The position numbers were made by a program, and so were the translations under genes. The notes under the pieces were generated by a model. It was not told the origin of the DNA and did not search any database. It saw only the letters and a program-made list of their open reading frames with translations. A DNA stretch of 64,000 bases, taken from positions 28,584 to 92,583 of the forward strand of contig NZ_FNUK01000005.1 of the NCBI RefSeq assembly GCF_900108045.1. Direction: 5' to 3'. Shown here piece by piece: positions 1 to 8,343 of the stretch. Source of the DNA: Caloramator fervidus. Lineage in GTDB: Bacteria > Bacillota > Clostridia > Clostridiales > Caloramatoraceae. Each line of letters opens with the position of its first letter. Within the stretch, counting starts at the first letter, position 1.

Positions 1-1304
1 TTGCCCCAAGATAGTGAATATCCATCAACATCTACAAGATACCATCCATCTTCTAAATTAAAGTTTAATGTATAACCCTCAATATATTTATCTGCATCTT
101 TAGTCTTGCTTGACAAACTAATATTTAATTTAGCATCTTTAGGTTTTAATGAAGCAGCTAAAGAATAATCAGGTTCGAATCTATTTTTCTTAAACTCTCC
201 AAGAAGAATACCAGGCCTTAAAACATTAAGAGAAGTAAAATCAAAACAGTTATCAGGTAAATAATAAATTCTATCTCCTCTTAAAAATAGCCTTTCATCA
301 TCAAAATTTATATTCAAAAAATTCTTTTCAAATTGTTTAAAATCTGATATGTTTTGTTTGTTTGCATTAGGCTTGATTTTTTGAATTTCCTTAGTTTCTC
401 CATCCTTTTTGTAAAACAAAGCCAAAAAATGTCCTTCTCCTTTTAACCTATGTGGAAAAAGCCTTGCAGTTTTCTTAAGCTCATCATTGCTTAAAACTTC
501 AGAAAATCCTTCTTTAAAACCATAATTTTTTTCTATATTTACAAGCTCAAATTCCTTATGTTTTTTCAAAAATTCATCCACTATAAATTCATTCTCCTCA
601 ACAGAAAAGGTGCAGGTTGAATATATCATATAGCCACCTGGCTTTACCATTTTTGCTGCGCTATCTATTATTTCCCTTTGCATAGACTGATATCCTAAAA
701 TATTTTCTATGCTCCACTGATTTAAAGCTTCTTTATCCTTTTTAAACATTCCCTCTCCAGAACATGGCGCATCAACAATAACTTTATCAAAGTAACCTAT
801 AAAAACCTTCTCAAGTTCCTTAGGGGAATTGTTAGTTACTATGGCGTTTTTAATCCCCATTCTTTCAATATTTTGAACAAGTATTTGGGCTCTTTTTAGT
901 TTTATTTCATTCGAAACTAAAAACCCTTGTCCATTTAAATAACAAGCAGCCTGAGTTGACTTTCCTCCCGGTGATGCACAAAGATCTAAAACTTTTTCAC
1001 CAGGCTTTATATCAAGTTGAGGAGTTACTGACATAGCACTTGGTTCTTGTATATAATAAAGCCCTGCTGCATGATAAGGATGTCTTCCCGGCTTTTCTTC
1101 ACTTATATAAAGTCCATTCTTTGCCCAAGGAACCTCTCCTTTTATTTCAAAAGGACATATTTTCAAAAATTCATTATAATCTACCTTTAAAGTGTTTACT
1201 CTAATTCCTTGATATCTGTCTTCCTTATAACTTTCTAAAAAACTCTCAAACTCATCTTTTAAAAGAGCTTTCATTCTATCTAAAAATTTTTCAGGCAATT
1301 TCAT
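1..1304 (-). CDS. RsmF/NOP2-Sun family rRNA m5C methyltransferase (partial)
   Basis: This reading frame starts at an ATG behind a GGAGG site (1313-1317) and is still open at base 1, so about 434 codons are visible and the C-terminus lies outside. Family members transfer a methyl group from SAM to cytosine C5 in rRNA. The SAM-binding loop LDLCASPGGKSTQ is at about residues 106-118, motif IV DAPCSGEGMF at 178-187, and the catalytic-cysteine motif YSTCTF at 228-233, so both family cysteines are present. The C-terminal part resembles the RNA-binding tail of the RsmF/YebU branch rather than the shorter RsmB. The exact target base cannot be read from the sequence. It lies just upstream of the PHP gene on the same strand. 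Confidence 0.85.
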   Translation of the reverse strand, partial: MKLPEKFLDRMKALLKDEFESFLESYKEDRYQGIRVNTLKVDYNEFLKICPFEIKGEVPWAKNGLYISEEKPGRHPYHAAGLYYIQEPSAMSVTPQLDIKPGEKVLDLCASPGGKSTQAACYLNGQGFLVSNEIKLKRAQILVQNIERMGIKNAIVTNNSPKELEKVFIGYFDKVIVDAPCSGEGMFKKDKEALNQWSIENILGYQSMQREIIDSAAKMVKPGGYMIYSTCTFSVEENEFIVDEFLKKHKEFELVNIEKNYGFKEGFSEVLSNDELKKTARLFPHRLKGEGHFLALFYKKDGETKEIQKIKPNANKQNISDFKQFEKNFLNINFDDERLFLRGDRIYYLPDNCFDFTSLNVLRPGILLGEFKKNRFEPDYSLAASLKPKDAKLNISLSSKTKDADKYIEGYTLNFNLEDGWYLVDVDGYSLSWG

Positions 1305-1321
1305 TTAAAACGCCTCCAAAA

Positions 1322-2041
1322 TCAATAATTTCTCTTGCTTTTTAAAAACTTTAAAAATCTATCTACATCTGTGCTTATAACATACCTTTCATCTGCACCT
1401 ACTTCTTCTAAAAGTTTTATTGATTTTTCAAGGTTACCCACGTCATAACATACATGAGCATCACTTCCTAAAGTAAGTAAATTACCATTCTCTAAAGCTT
1501 TATAGGCTATTCTTTTACAATTTTCATAACTTCCAGGTCTTGAAGTTTTAAAAGAGCTATTATTTATCTCTATTAAAACGTTATACTCTTTTGCAGCTTT
1601 TAAAACTTCATCTATGTCTATAGGAAAAGCTGGATTACCAGGGTGAGCTATGGCACAAACATATTTATTTTTCATAGCTCCTATCAATGCTCTTGTATTA
1701 TCCTTTATACTGCCAGGGGATATACATACATCATGCAAACTTGCTATAGCAAATTCTAACATGCTAAGCCTTGCATCATCAAGATCAACATTTCCATCAT
1801 AGTCAATTATATTTAACTCTACTCCCTTTAATACTCTAACATCATGAATATATTCCGGCAACACTTTTAAATTACCAAAATGAAATATATGAGGCCCTCC
1901 TGGCATCTTAGGGCCATGATCTGTCATAGCAATAATTTTTAAACCTTTTTTGCTTGCCTCTAAACAATTTTCTATAATAGTGCTATAGGAATGTCCACTA
2001 GCTATGGTATGAGTATGTGTATCTATAAGCGGTTTTATCAT
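1322..2041 (-). CDS. PHP-domain phosphatase/hydrolase, YcdX type
   Basis: A 239-residue polymerase-and-histidinol-phosphatase (PHP) domain protein. Metal-binding motifs are visible in order: DTHTHT near residue 7, TDHG near residue 40, GVELNI in the middle, AHPGNPAF and finally GSDAHVCYD near the C-terminus. This set matches the trinuclear-metal YcdX-like family, whose members act as phosphatases on small substrates; the physiological substrate is not known from sequence. It starts 17 bases after the methyltransferase start region and precedes uvrC on the same strand, a common neighbourhood in clostridia. Confidence 0.8.
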   Translation of the reverse strand: MIKPLIDTHTHTIASGHSYSTIIENCLEASKKGLKIIAMTDHGPKMPGGPHIFHFGNLKVLPEYIHDVRVLKGVELNIIDYDGNVDLDDARLSMLEFAIASLHDVCISPGSIKDNTRALIGAMKNKYVCAIAHPGNPAFPIDIDEVLKAAKEYNVLIEINNSSFKTSRPGSYENCKRIAYKALENGNLLTLGSDAHVCYDVGNLEKSIKLLEEVGADERYVISTDVDRFLKFLKSKRNY

Positions 2042-2095
2042 CTAAATCACCCCATTTTTAAGACTTTTTTATTTTAACATCTATAAAAGTTTTCT

Positions 2096-3919
2096 TCAAC
2101 TCTTCTTCAATTTGTGAAAATATTCATAAATTTTCTCTGCTACCCCTTTATTTATACCGTTTACCTCTAAAAGTTCATCTATTGTTGCTTTCTTGATATT
2201 TTCAATGTTTTTAAAATGCTTTAACAACTCCTTCTTTCTTTTTAGACCAATTCCTTCAATTTCATCTAGCTCTGACTTTACAACGCTTTTACTTCTTAAT
2301 TTTCTGTGATACTCAAGGGCAAACCTGTGAACTTCCTCCTGTATCTTATATATAAGCTTAAAAGCATTAGAATCTTTATAAATAAAGACATTTTCATCAT
2401 TATATATTATAGCCCTTGTTTTGTGTCTTTCATCCTTAACCATTCCCACAACAGCTATATTAAATCCAAACTCCTGTAAAACTTCTTTAGCTGCATTAAC
2501 ATGGGCTAATCCACCATCTATCATTATTAAATCCGGCAATCTACAAAACTTATCATCCTTTAAATATCTGTTAAATCTTCTTTTTAATACCTCTTTCATG
2601 GCAGCATAATCGTTTTGTCCTTTAACATATTTTATTCTAAATCTCCTATATTCTTTTTTTGCTTCCTTGCCATTTTCAAAAACCACCATAGAACCTACCA
2701 TATCCACACCACTTATATTAGATATATCATATGCCTCTATTCTCTCTGGAACTTTACTAAGCCCTAGTATTTCTTTAAGCTCCTTTAAAGCTTCAATAGT
2801 TTTTTGTCTCTCTTTTATTATTTTCTCCTTTATCTGATTTAAAATTGCCCTAGCATTTTTCTTTGCCATTTCAACAAGTTCAAGTTTATCTCCTTTTTTA
2901 GGAACCTTTATTTTAACCTTACTACCTTTTTGTCTTGATAGATAAAGTTCTATTATATTTATCTTTGATATGTCTTCTTGGAGCACTATATTTTTAGGAA
3001 TATATTCCTCCGCGTAATACTGAACAATAAATTGGTTTAAAAGCTCATCTACATTATCAACATCCTCAAAATAAAAATTCTTACTTCCTAAAAGTTTACC
3101 TGAACGAATATAAAACATCTGAATACAAACACTGCTGTCATCTTTAACAAAAGCTATAACATCTTCATCTTCTAAATCATAAGATATTATCTTTTGCTTT
3201 TGTTGAATCTTTTTTATGGCATTTATCTTATCCCTAAATTCAGCAGCCCTTTCAAACTCTAAATTTTCAGAGGCTTTAATCATCTTTTGTTCTAATTCTT
3301 TTATAATGTCATCGTTTTTACCTTCTAAAAAGTTTACTATTCTATTTATCATGTCCATATATTCTTCCCTTTTTACATCTCCCTTGCAAGGAGCTAGACA
3401 CAAACCTATATGATAATTTAAACAAGGCCTTCCTATTTTAACACCAAACGAAACATTTTTATTACAATTTCTTATTTTAAATAGCTTTTTTATAATCATA
3501 ATAATTTCTCTAACTGCAGAAGTATCTGTAAAAGGTCCAAAATATTTTGCACCATCCTTTTCAATTTTTCTTACGATTAAAACTCTTGGATATTCTTCCT
3601 TTAAAGTTACTTTTATATATGGATAATGTTTGTCATCTTTAAGAAGAATATTATACTTTGGTTTATGTTTTTTTATAAGATTGCACTCTAAAATCAAAGC
3701 TTCTAATTCATTATCTGTTAAAACATATTCAAATTCCTTTACTTGGCTAACCATAACTTTTACCTTTGGAGGATGATTTTTGGATTGAAAATACTGCCTT
3801 ACCCTATTTTTAAGTGAAACAGCCTTTCCTACATAAATTATTTCTCCATTTTCATCCTTCATTATATAAACTCCTGGACTGTTTGGAAGATTTTTTAAAG
3901 CCTCTTTTATATCAAACAT
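2096..3919 (-). CDS. uvrC: Excinuclease ABC subunit C
   Basis: UvrC makes both incisions flanking a DNA lesion after UvrAB damage recognition. About 607 residues, typical for the family. The N-terminal GIY-YIG nuclease (GVYIMKDENGEIIYVGK, about residues 16-32), a central UVR motif (LEFERAAEFRDKI), the RNase-H-like second nuclease (IEAYDISNISG and DLIMIDGG) and a C-terminal helix-hairpin-helix pair (IEGIGLKRKKELL, VNGINKGVAEKI) are all visible. I chose the ATG at 3919 over the in-frame GTG at 3928, because GGAG sits 8 bases before the ATG but touches the GTG. It is separate from uvrBA at 8344-13114; no LexA box was seen in front of it. Confidence 0.97.
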   Translation of the reverse strand: MFDIKEALKNLPNSPGVYIMKDENGEIIYVGKAVSLKNRVRQYFQSKNHPPKVKVMVSQVKEFEYVLTDNELEALILECNLIKKHKPKYNILLKDDKHYPYIKVTLKEEYPRVLIVRKIEKDGAKYFGPFTDTSAVREIIMIIKKLFKIRNCNKNVSFGVKIGRPCLNYHIGLCLAPCKGDVKREEYMDMINRIVNFLEGKNDDIIKELEQKMIKASENLEFERAAEFRDKINAIKKIQQKQKIISYDLEDEDVIAFVKDDSSVCIQMFYIRSGKLLGSKNFYFEDVDNVDELLNQFIVQYYAEEYIPKNIVLQEDISKINIIELYLSRQKGSKVKIKVPKKGDKLELVEMAKKNARAILNQIKEKIIKERQKTIEALKELKEILGLSKVPERIEAYDISNISGVDMVGSMVVFENGKEAKKEYRRFRIKYVKGQNDYAAMKEVLKRRFNRYLKDDKFCRLPDLIMIDGGLAHVNAAKEVLQEFGFNIAVVGMVKDERHKTRAIIYNDENVFIYKDSNAFKLIYKIQEEVHRFALEYHRKLRSKSVVKSELDEIEGIGLKRKKELLKHFKNIENIKKATIDELLEVNGINKGVAEKIYEYFHKLKKS

Positions 3920-3930
3920 AAAATTCACTC

Positions 3931-4539
3931 CTATTTTAGAAGTATTTCAGGAAGTTTAAAAGTAAGATAAACAAGCCCTATTAAAATTATAAGTCCTTCA
4001 AATAAATTTCCCCAAAAGGATCCTACTGTAAAGGTTATAGGCATTTTATATTTTCTTTTTTTAAATGGATAGAGCAAAGGAACTCCCCTGTTTGTAAACA
4101 TATCTGCAATAATATGAAGGCCATAACCTAAAAAAAACGGAATAATGTATTCTTTAAATCCATAAGCTTTTGCTGCAAATCCAAAGGCTAGGCCAAAACA
4201 TAAAAGTCCAGCAAGGCTGTGGGTAATTCCATTTCTATGAGAAGAAAATCCTGTCAAAATAAAAAATATCCCTAAAGTTTCAACATACTTTAAGTTTAAA
4301 TAAAAAAAGTTTAATAATAAGAAAAATACTCCTAAAGTAAAATAAATAGTCGTTTTTACTGTTTTATTTTTAGCAGGAAGTATATATCTATTTAAAAGAG
4401 CTTTAGGATGATCTATATCCGGAAGCAACGAAGCTATTGCACATATAGCTAATCCTCCTAGCGTCAGCTTTACCATTTTATATTGCGACAAAATAACAGC
4501 AGATATTATTCCAATTCCAACATGAGTTTTTCCTGTCAT
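3931..4539 (-). CDS. YdjM-type membrane-bound metal-dependent hydrolase (DUF457)
   Basis: A 202-residue polytopic membrane protein. Conserved family residues are in GKTHVGIG near the N-terminus, LLPDIDHPKALL, HRNGITHSL and GYGLHIIADMF, a spread of His/Asp pairs between hydrophobic segments that defines the DUF457/YdjM family. No reaction has been proven for the family as far as I can tell. The start at 4539 follows a GGAG site (4545-4550); a longer in-frame extension to 4602 has no site. It sits between the PBP gene and uvrC, 11 bases from the uvrC start. Confidence 0.8.
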   Translation of the reverse strand: MTGKTHVGIGIISAVILSQYKMVKLTLGGLAICAIASLLPDIDHPKALLNRYILPAKNKTVKTTIYFTLGVFFLLLNFFYLNLKYVETLGIFFILTGFSSHRNGITHSLAGLLCFGLAFGFAAKAYGFKEYIIPFFLGYGLHIIADMFTNRGVPLLYPFKKRKYKMPITFTVGSFWGNLFEGLIILIGLVYLTFKLPEILLK

Positions 4540-4616
4540 GATAACTCTCCTTTTTATGTTAACTTCAAATATAAGTATATAGCAAACCCCTAAATCAAAC
4601 AACTGCTATAAAAAAT

Positions 4617-4639
4617 AAAAGGGGATACCCCCTTATTTT
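4617..4639 (-). terminator. Rho-independent terminator after the PBP gene
   Basis: On the minus strand AAGGGG/CCCCTT forms a short G+C-rich stem directly at the PBP stop codon and is followed by ATTTTTTAT. It closes the FHA-SEDS-PBP operon. Confidence 0.7.
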
Positions 4640-6060
4640 AAACATTCTTTAACTATTTCCTTTGCAATTTCTGCGGCTTTTTTACCACCCGTTCCACCCT
4701 CTTCAACTATTATCGCAAAGGCTATTTTAGGATCCTTTAACGGTGCAAAACCTACAAACCATGCATGGGTTTTATCTGTATTTGGCAATTGAGCTGTTCC
4801 TGTCTTACCCGCAATATCTACATTATATAATTTTGCTCTAACACCAGTTCCTTTATCAACAACATCCTTCATATATTCCTTTACTTTTTTTGCTATTTCT
4901 TTATCTATAACCCTTTTAAGAATTTCAGGTTCTTTCTCATATAAAACAACTCCATACTCATCTTTAATCTCTTTAACTAAATAGGGCTTCATCATGATTC
5001 CGTCATTTGCTATAGTTGCTGCAACAAGGGCCATATGTAAAGGATTGGTAGCAACACCATGCTGTCCTATTGCTGCCTGAGCTAAAAGAGCTTTATTTTC
5101 TTTATCCTCTATATTAAACTGGCATTTTCCTAATTTTAAATCCTCAAGATTTATTTCTTTATTGAACATAAATTTTTCTGCTTCTTTTAATAAATTATTA
5201 TATCCCAATTCAATTCCTAAGCTTCCAAAAGTAAAATTACAAGATTTTGAAAAAGCTTTTTTAAGATTTATTCTTCCATGAGCTTCAGAATTAAAGTCCT
5301 TTAAAATATAATCCCCTATTTTAAGTTTTCCTGTACACAAAAAACTTTTATTTTCTATACCATTAAAATTTTCTAAAGCAGCTGATAAAGTTACTATTTT
5401 AAAGGTAGAACCTGGAGGATAATATCCTTGTATTGCTCTATTTAAAAAAGGATTACCCATTTCATCGTTTTTATAAACCTTAAAATTTTTATCTACCTTT
5501 TCAGGATCAAAGGATGGTTTTGAAACTAAAGCTAAAATCTCTCCTGTTTTGGGATTTAAAACTACCAAAGCTCCTTTATTATCCTTTAGTAACCTATATG
5601 CTTTTTTTTGAAGCTCATAATCCAATGTTAAAATTACGTCGCTTCCTCTTTTTTCACCTTCAATAGTTTGAACAAACTTTCTAAATATGCTTCCTAAAAT
5701 ATTATAATAAAAAGTATTTCCTTGCAAAGCATCATTATATAAAAGTTCTATTCCTGTTTTCCCATAAACAGGACTGTTATATCCTACAACATGAGCAAAT
5801 ACTTCTCCATCATTATATATCCTTACCTGATTATTTTTGACTTTTTTACTAAAAGCTATAGTTTTCCCATTTCTATCCATTATAGAACCCCTTATAACAT
5901 CTTCCTCAGACAATCTAATTCTTGGATTTGAAGGGTCTTTTACAATATTTTCAGATAAATATAAATTAAAATATATTAAGTAACCTATTATAGTCAAAAA
6001 TATTAAAGTAAAAAATATAATCAAAGCTTTTATATTCTTAATTAACTTTTCATCATGCAT
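4633..6060 (-). CDS. Class B penicillin-binding protein (SEDS partner)
   Basis: A DD-transpeptidase that cross-links peptidoglycan, anchored by one N-terminal transmembrane helix (about residues 10-33). Active-site motifs are visible: STFK (about 216), SCN (about 273) and KTGT (about 418). At about 475 residues it is a short class B enzyme without PASTA domains. The start at 6060 has GGGG 7 bases upstream; the ATG at 6066 is too close to it. The gene overlaps the 3' end of the SEDS gene, which supports a working SEDS-bPBP pair. Whether the pair serves division, elongation or sporulation cannot be told. Confidence 0.9.
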   Translation of the reverse strand: MHDEKLIKNIKALIIFFTLIFLTIIGYLIYFNLYLSENIVKDPSNPRIRLSEEDVIRGSIMDRNGKTIAFSKKVKNNQVRIYNDGEVFAHVVGYNSPVYGKTGIELLYNDALQGNTFYYNILGSIFRKFVQTIEGEKRGSDVILTLDYELQKKAYRLLKDNKGALVVLNPKTGEILALVSKPSFDPEKVDKNFKVYKNDEMGNPFLNRAIQGYYPPGSTFKIVTLSAALENFNGIENKSFLCTGKLKIGDYILKDFNSEAHGRINLKKAFSKSCNFTFGSLGIELGYNNLLKEAEKFMFNKEINLEDLKLGKCQFNIEDKENKALLAQAAIGQHGVATNPLHMALVAATIANDGIMMKPYLVKEIKDEYGVVLYEKEPEILKRVIDKEIAKKVKEYMKDVVDKGTGVRAKLYNVDIAGKTGTAQLPNTDKTHAWFVGFAPLKDPKIAFAIIVEEGGTGGKKAAEIAKEIVKECLK

Positions 6061-7258
6061 CTTCATTCCCCACTTCAGATATTTTTTGTAAAATTCCTAT
6101 TGCCAAAAAGTTTATAATCATAGAACTTCCTCCATAACTTACAAAAGGTAACGTTATTCCTGTTAAGGGTATCATCTTTGTAACTCCACCTACAATCACA
6201 AAAACTTGAAAAGCAAACATACTTGCTATTCCAACTGCAACAAGTCTTGAATAATCCTCTTTAGCATATAAAGCTGTTCTAAGCATTCTATAAATTAAAA
6301 GAAGATATAAAATAAGAAGTGCTATAGCTCCTAAAAGTCCAAATTCCTCTGCTATTGCTGAAAATATAAAATCTGTATGAACTTCTGGAATTACTTCTGG
6401 ATGTCCCCCTGCAAGTCCTGTTCCAAATAACCCTCCACTTGCTATAGCAATTAGCGACTGACAAATTTGATACCCTGCTCCATATTTATCCTTCCAAGGA
6501 TTTAACCATATGTTTATCCTTCTTTTTACATGGTCAAAAACAACATAACTAAAAAACCCTCCTAATACAAATAAAACTAAACCTGATAATATATATCTTA
6601 ATCTAGACGTTCCTACATAAAGCATAGCCATAAACATACCAAAAAACATAAGTGCTGATCCTAAGTCCTTCTCAAGCACAAAAATGGCTATTGATAAAAC
6701 TATGGGTATAGAATATTTTAAAACATCTTTATAATCTTTTATCTTCCTTATAACATCTGAAAGATAAAATATCATAAAAATCTTTGCAAGCTCAGAAGGT
6801 TGAAAACTTAGACTCCCAACTTGTATCCAGTTTTTTGACCCCTTTATTTCTCTTCCTAAAAGTAAAGGCATTGTAAGAAGAACAAGATTAAAAATTGCAA
6901 AGAACATTGAATATTTTTGAAGCCTTTTTATATCTGGAAAAAGAATAAGAATAAATATAAAAAGCATAATTCCAATAGCAAACCAAATCAACTGCTTTAG
7001 AGCCCTTTGAAAATCAAGCCTATAAAGCATAACAAGGCCAAACTCAACTATAAAAACTGAAATTATATAAAGATACTTATCAACCCTTGGGTAATATTTT
7101 TTAATAACAAAATATCCATAGGCTATTAAAATAACAGAAAGAGTACCATAAACAAAAGGAACTATTTCAAAACTTCCCCTATACAAAGAAAGTATAAGAA
7201 AAAGAAGCATGACAATAAAATATATATTTTTTAATATGGATTTTTCAAGTTTTTCCAT
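6053..7258 (-). CDS. SEDS-family peptidoglycan glycosyltransferase (FtsW/RodA/SpoVE type)
   Basis: A 401-residue protein with about ten hydrophobic segments, polymerising lipid II into glycan strands. Family landmarks are GSKNWIQVGSLSFQPSELAK in the middle, WLNPWKD with GAGYQICQSLIAIASGG in the large extracellular loop, and HTDFIFSAIAEEFG near the C-terminus; the Asp/Glu-containing loops match the SEDS active-site area. It starts behind AGGAGAGG and overlaps the following PBP gene by 8 bases. The FHA gene lies 11 bases upstream. Assignment among FtsW, RodA and SpoVE is open. Confidence 0.92.
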   Translation of the reverse strand: MEKLEKSILKNIYFIVMLLFLILSLYRGSFEIVPFVYGTLSVILIAYGYFVIKKYYPRVDKYLYIISVFIVEFGLVMLYRLDFQRALKQLIWFAIGIMLFIFILILFPDIKRLQKYSMFFAIFNLVLLTMPLLLGREIKGSKNWIQVGSLSFQPSELAKIFMIFYLSDVIRKIKDYKDVLKYSIPIVLSIAIFVLEKDLGSALMFFGMFMAMLYVGTSRLRYILSGLVLFVLGGFFSYVVFDHVKRRINIWLNPWKDKYGAGYQICQSLIAIASGGLFGTGLAGGHPEVIPEVHTDFIFSAIAEEFGLLGAIALLILYLLLIYRMLRTALYAKEDYSRLVAVGIASMFAFQVFVIVGGVTKMIPLTGITLPFVSYGGSSMIINFLAIGILQKISEVGNEDA

Positions 7259-7269
7259 ATCGTCCTCTC

Positions 7270-7683
7270 CTATTCTAAAACTTTAAAACTAACTCTTCCA
7301 ATTTCAATTATATCTCCTTCTTGCAACTTTTCTACTTTACTTATTCTTTTGCCATTGACAAAGGTTCCATTTGTGCTATTTAAATCTTCAACAAAAAGCT
7401 TATCATTTTTTACATAAAACCTTGCATGATTACCTGAAACATAAGGATCTTTAATAACTATATCGTTATCAGGATTTCTTCCTATGGTCATAACTTTATG
7501 AATTAAATATAATGAACCTAAATTAGCATCCTTTGGAGCTCCCTTAACTTCTAGAGCAAACTCCTTTAACTTTTTAACCCTAACTCCCTTTAAATCCATA
7601 TACATTATTTTTATAATTCTAAAAATAACAAGATAAATTAAAGCAATTACAACAAATCTTAAAATCATGGCAATTTCCTTCAT
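7270..7683 (-). CDS. Membrane-anchored FHA-domain protein
   Basis: 137 residues: one N-terminal transmembrane helix (about 5-27), then a forkhead-associated domain that binds phosphothreonine. The FHA core is clear: IGRNPDNDI, SGNHARF and DLNSTNGTFVNG. FHA proteins next to SEDS/PBP genes are known in Gram-positive bacteria as readers of Ser/Thr kinase signalling to wall synthesis (FhaA/FhaB type). Here the gene is first of three, FHA-SEDS-PBP, which supports such a role by inference. No kinase gene is in the window. Confidence 0.88.
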   Translation of the reverse strand: MKEIAMILRFVVIALIYLVIFRIIKIMYMDLKGVRVKKLKEFALEVKGAPKDANLGSLYLIHKVMTIGRNPDNDIVIKDPYVSGNHARFYVKNDKLFVEDLNSTNGTFVNGKRISKVEKLQEGDIIEIGRVSFKVLE

Positions 7684-7691
7684 AAAATCAC

Positions 7692-8252
7692 CTACAAACC
7701 CAAAATATAAAACTTTAAAATTGCAAATACTTCTCTTAAAATTCCTATAACCTCAAGATAAAATTTTTCTTTAACAATACACCCTTGAAAACTAGCCTTA
7801 ATTCCTATTTTTTTTGCCATAAGTGAAGCTCTTTTTAGATGATACTTATTTGAAACAATTAAAGCATCCTTAAAACCTTTATTTTTCATTACATTTAAAG
7901 AATTAAATAGGTTTTCATAAGTAGAAAAGGACTTATCTTCTTTAATTATATATTTTTCAGAAACTCCATTTTTAATTAAATAAATTTTCATTGCCTCTGC
8001 TTCTGAAATTAACTCATTTTTTCCTTTACCACCAGATACTATTATAAACTTACAATAACCTTCTTTATATAACCTTAAAGCAACATCAAGCCTACTTTTT
8101 AAAAAATCTCCCGGTTCATATCCTCTAACTTTACAGCCTAAAATTATCATACAATCTGCTTTTTTAGGCTTTGCAGTATATCCAAAATATAAAATTTCAA
8201 ATAAAATAAAAGAAAACATTATAAATAAAAATAAAATCAAACACTTTTTCAA
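7692..8252 (-). CDS. DUF218 / YdcF-SanA-ElyC family membrane protein
   Basis: 186 residues with an N-terminal hydrophobic anchor (about 3-20). The DUF218 core is visible: CMIILGCKV, RLYKEGYCKFIIVSGGKG and SNKYHLKRASLMAKKIG. Family members such as SanA and ElyC affect envelope integrity, but no reaction is established. The start appears to be TTG at 8252, behind GGGGGAGAG. It precedes the FHA gene by 8 bases, so it probably heads the wall-synthesis operon. Confidence 0.8.
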   Translation of the reverse strand: MKKCLILFLFIMFSFILFEILYFGYTAKPKKADCMIILGCKVRGYEPGDFLKSRLDVALRLYKEGYCKFIIVSGGKGKNELISEAEAMKIYLIKNGVSEKYIIKEDKSFSTYENLFNSLNVMKNKGFKDALIVSNKYHLKRASLMAKKIGIKASFQGCIVKEKFYLEVIGILREVFAILKFYILGL

Positions 8253-8297
8253 AATCTCTCCCCCAAATATATTATATCACAAACACAAAAGCAAAGT

Positions 8298-8343
8298 AAA
8301 AAAGAGCCTCAAGTTGAACTTAGAGCAAGTTCAACTTTAAGCT
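8298..8343 (-). terminator. Rho-independent terminator after uvrA
   Basis: Directly after the uvrA stop codon the minus strand folds AAGTTGAACTT with AAGTTCAACTT, extended by GAGC/GCTC, and continues into TTTTTT. It is a strong terminator for uvrBA. Confidence 0.88.
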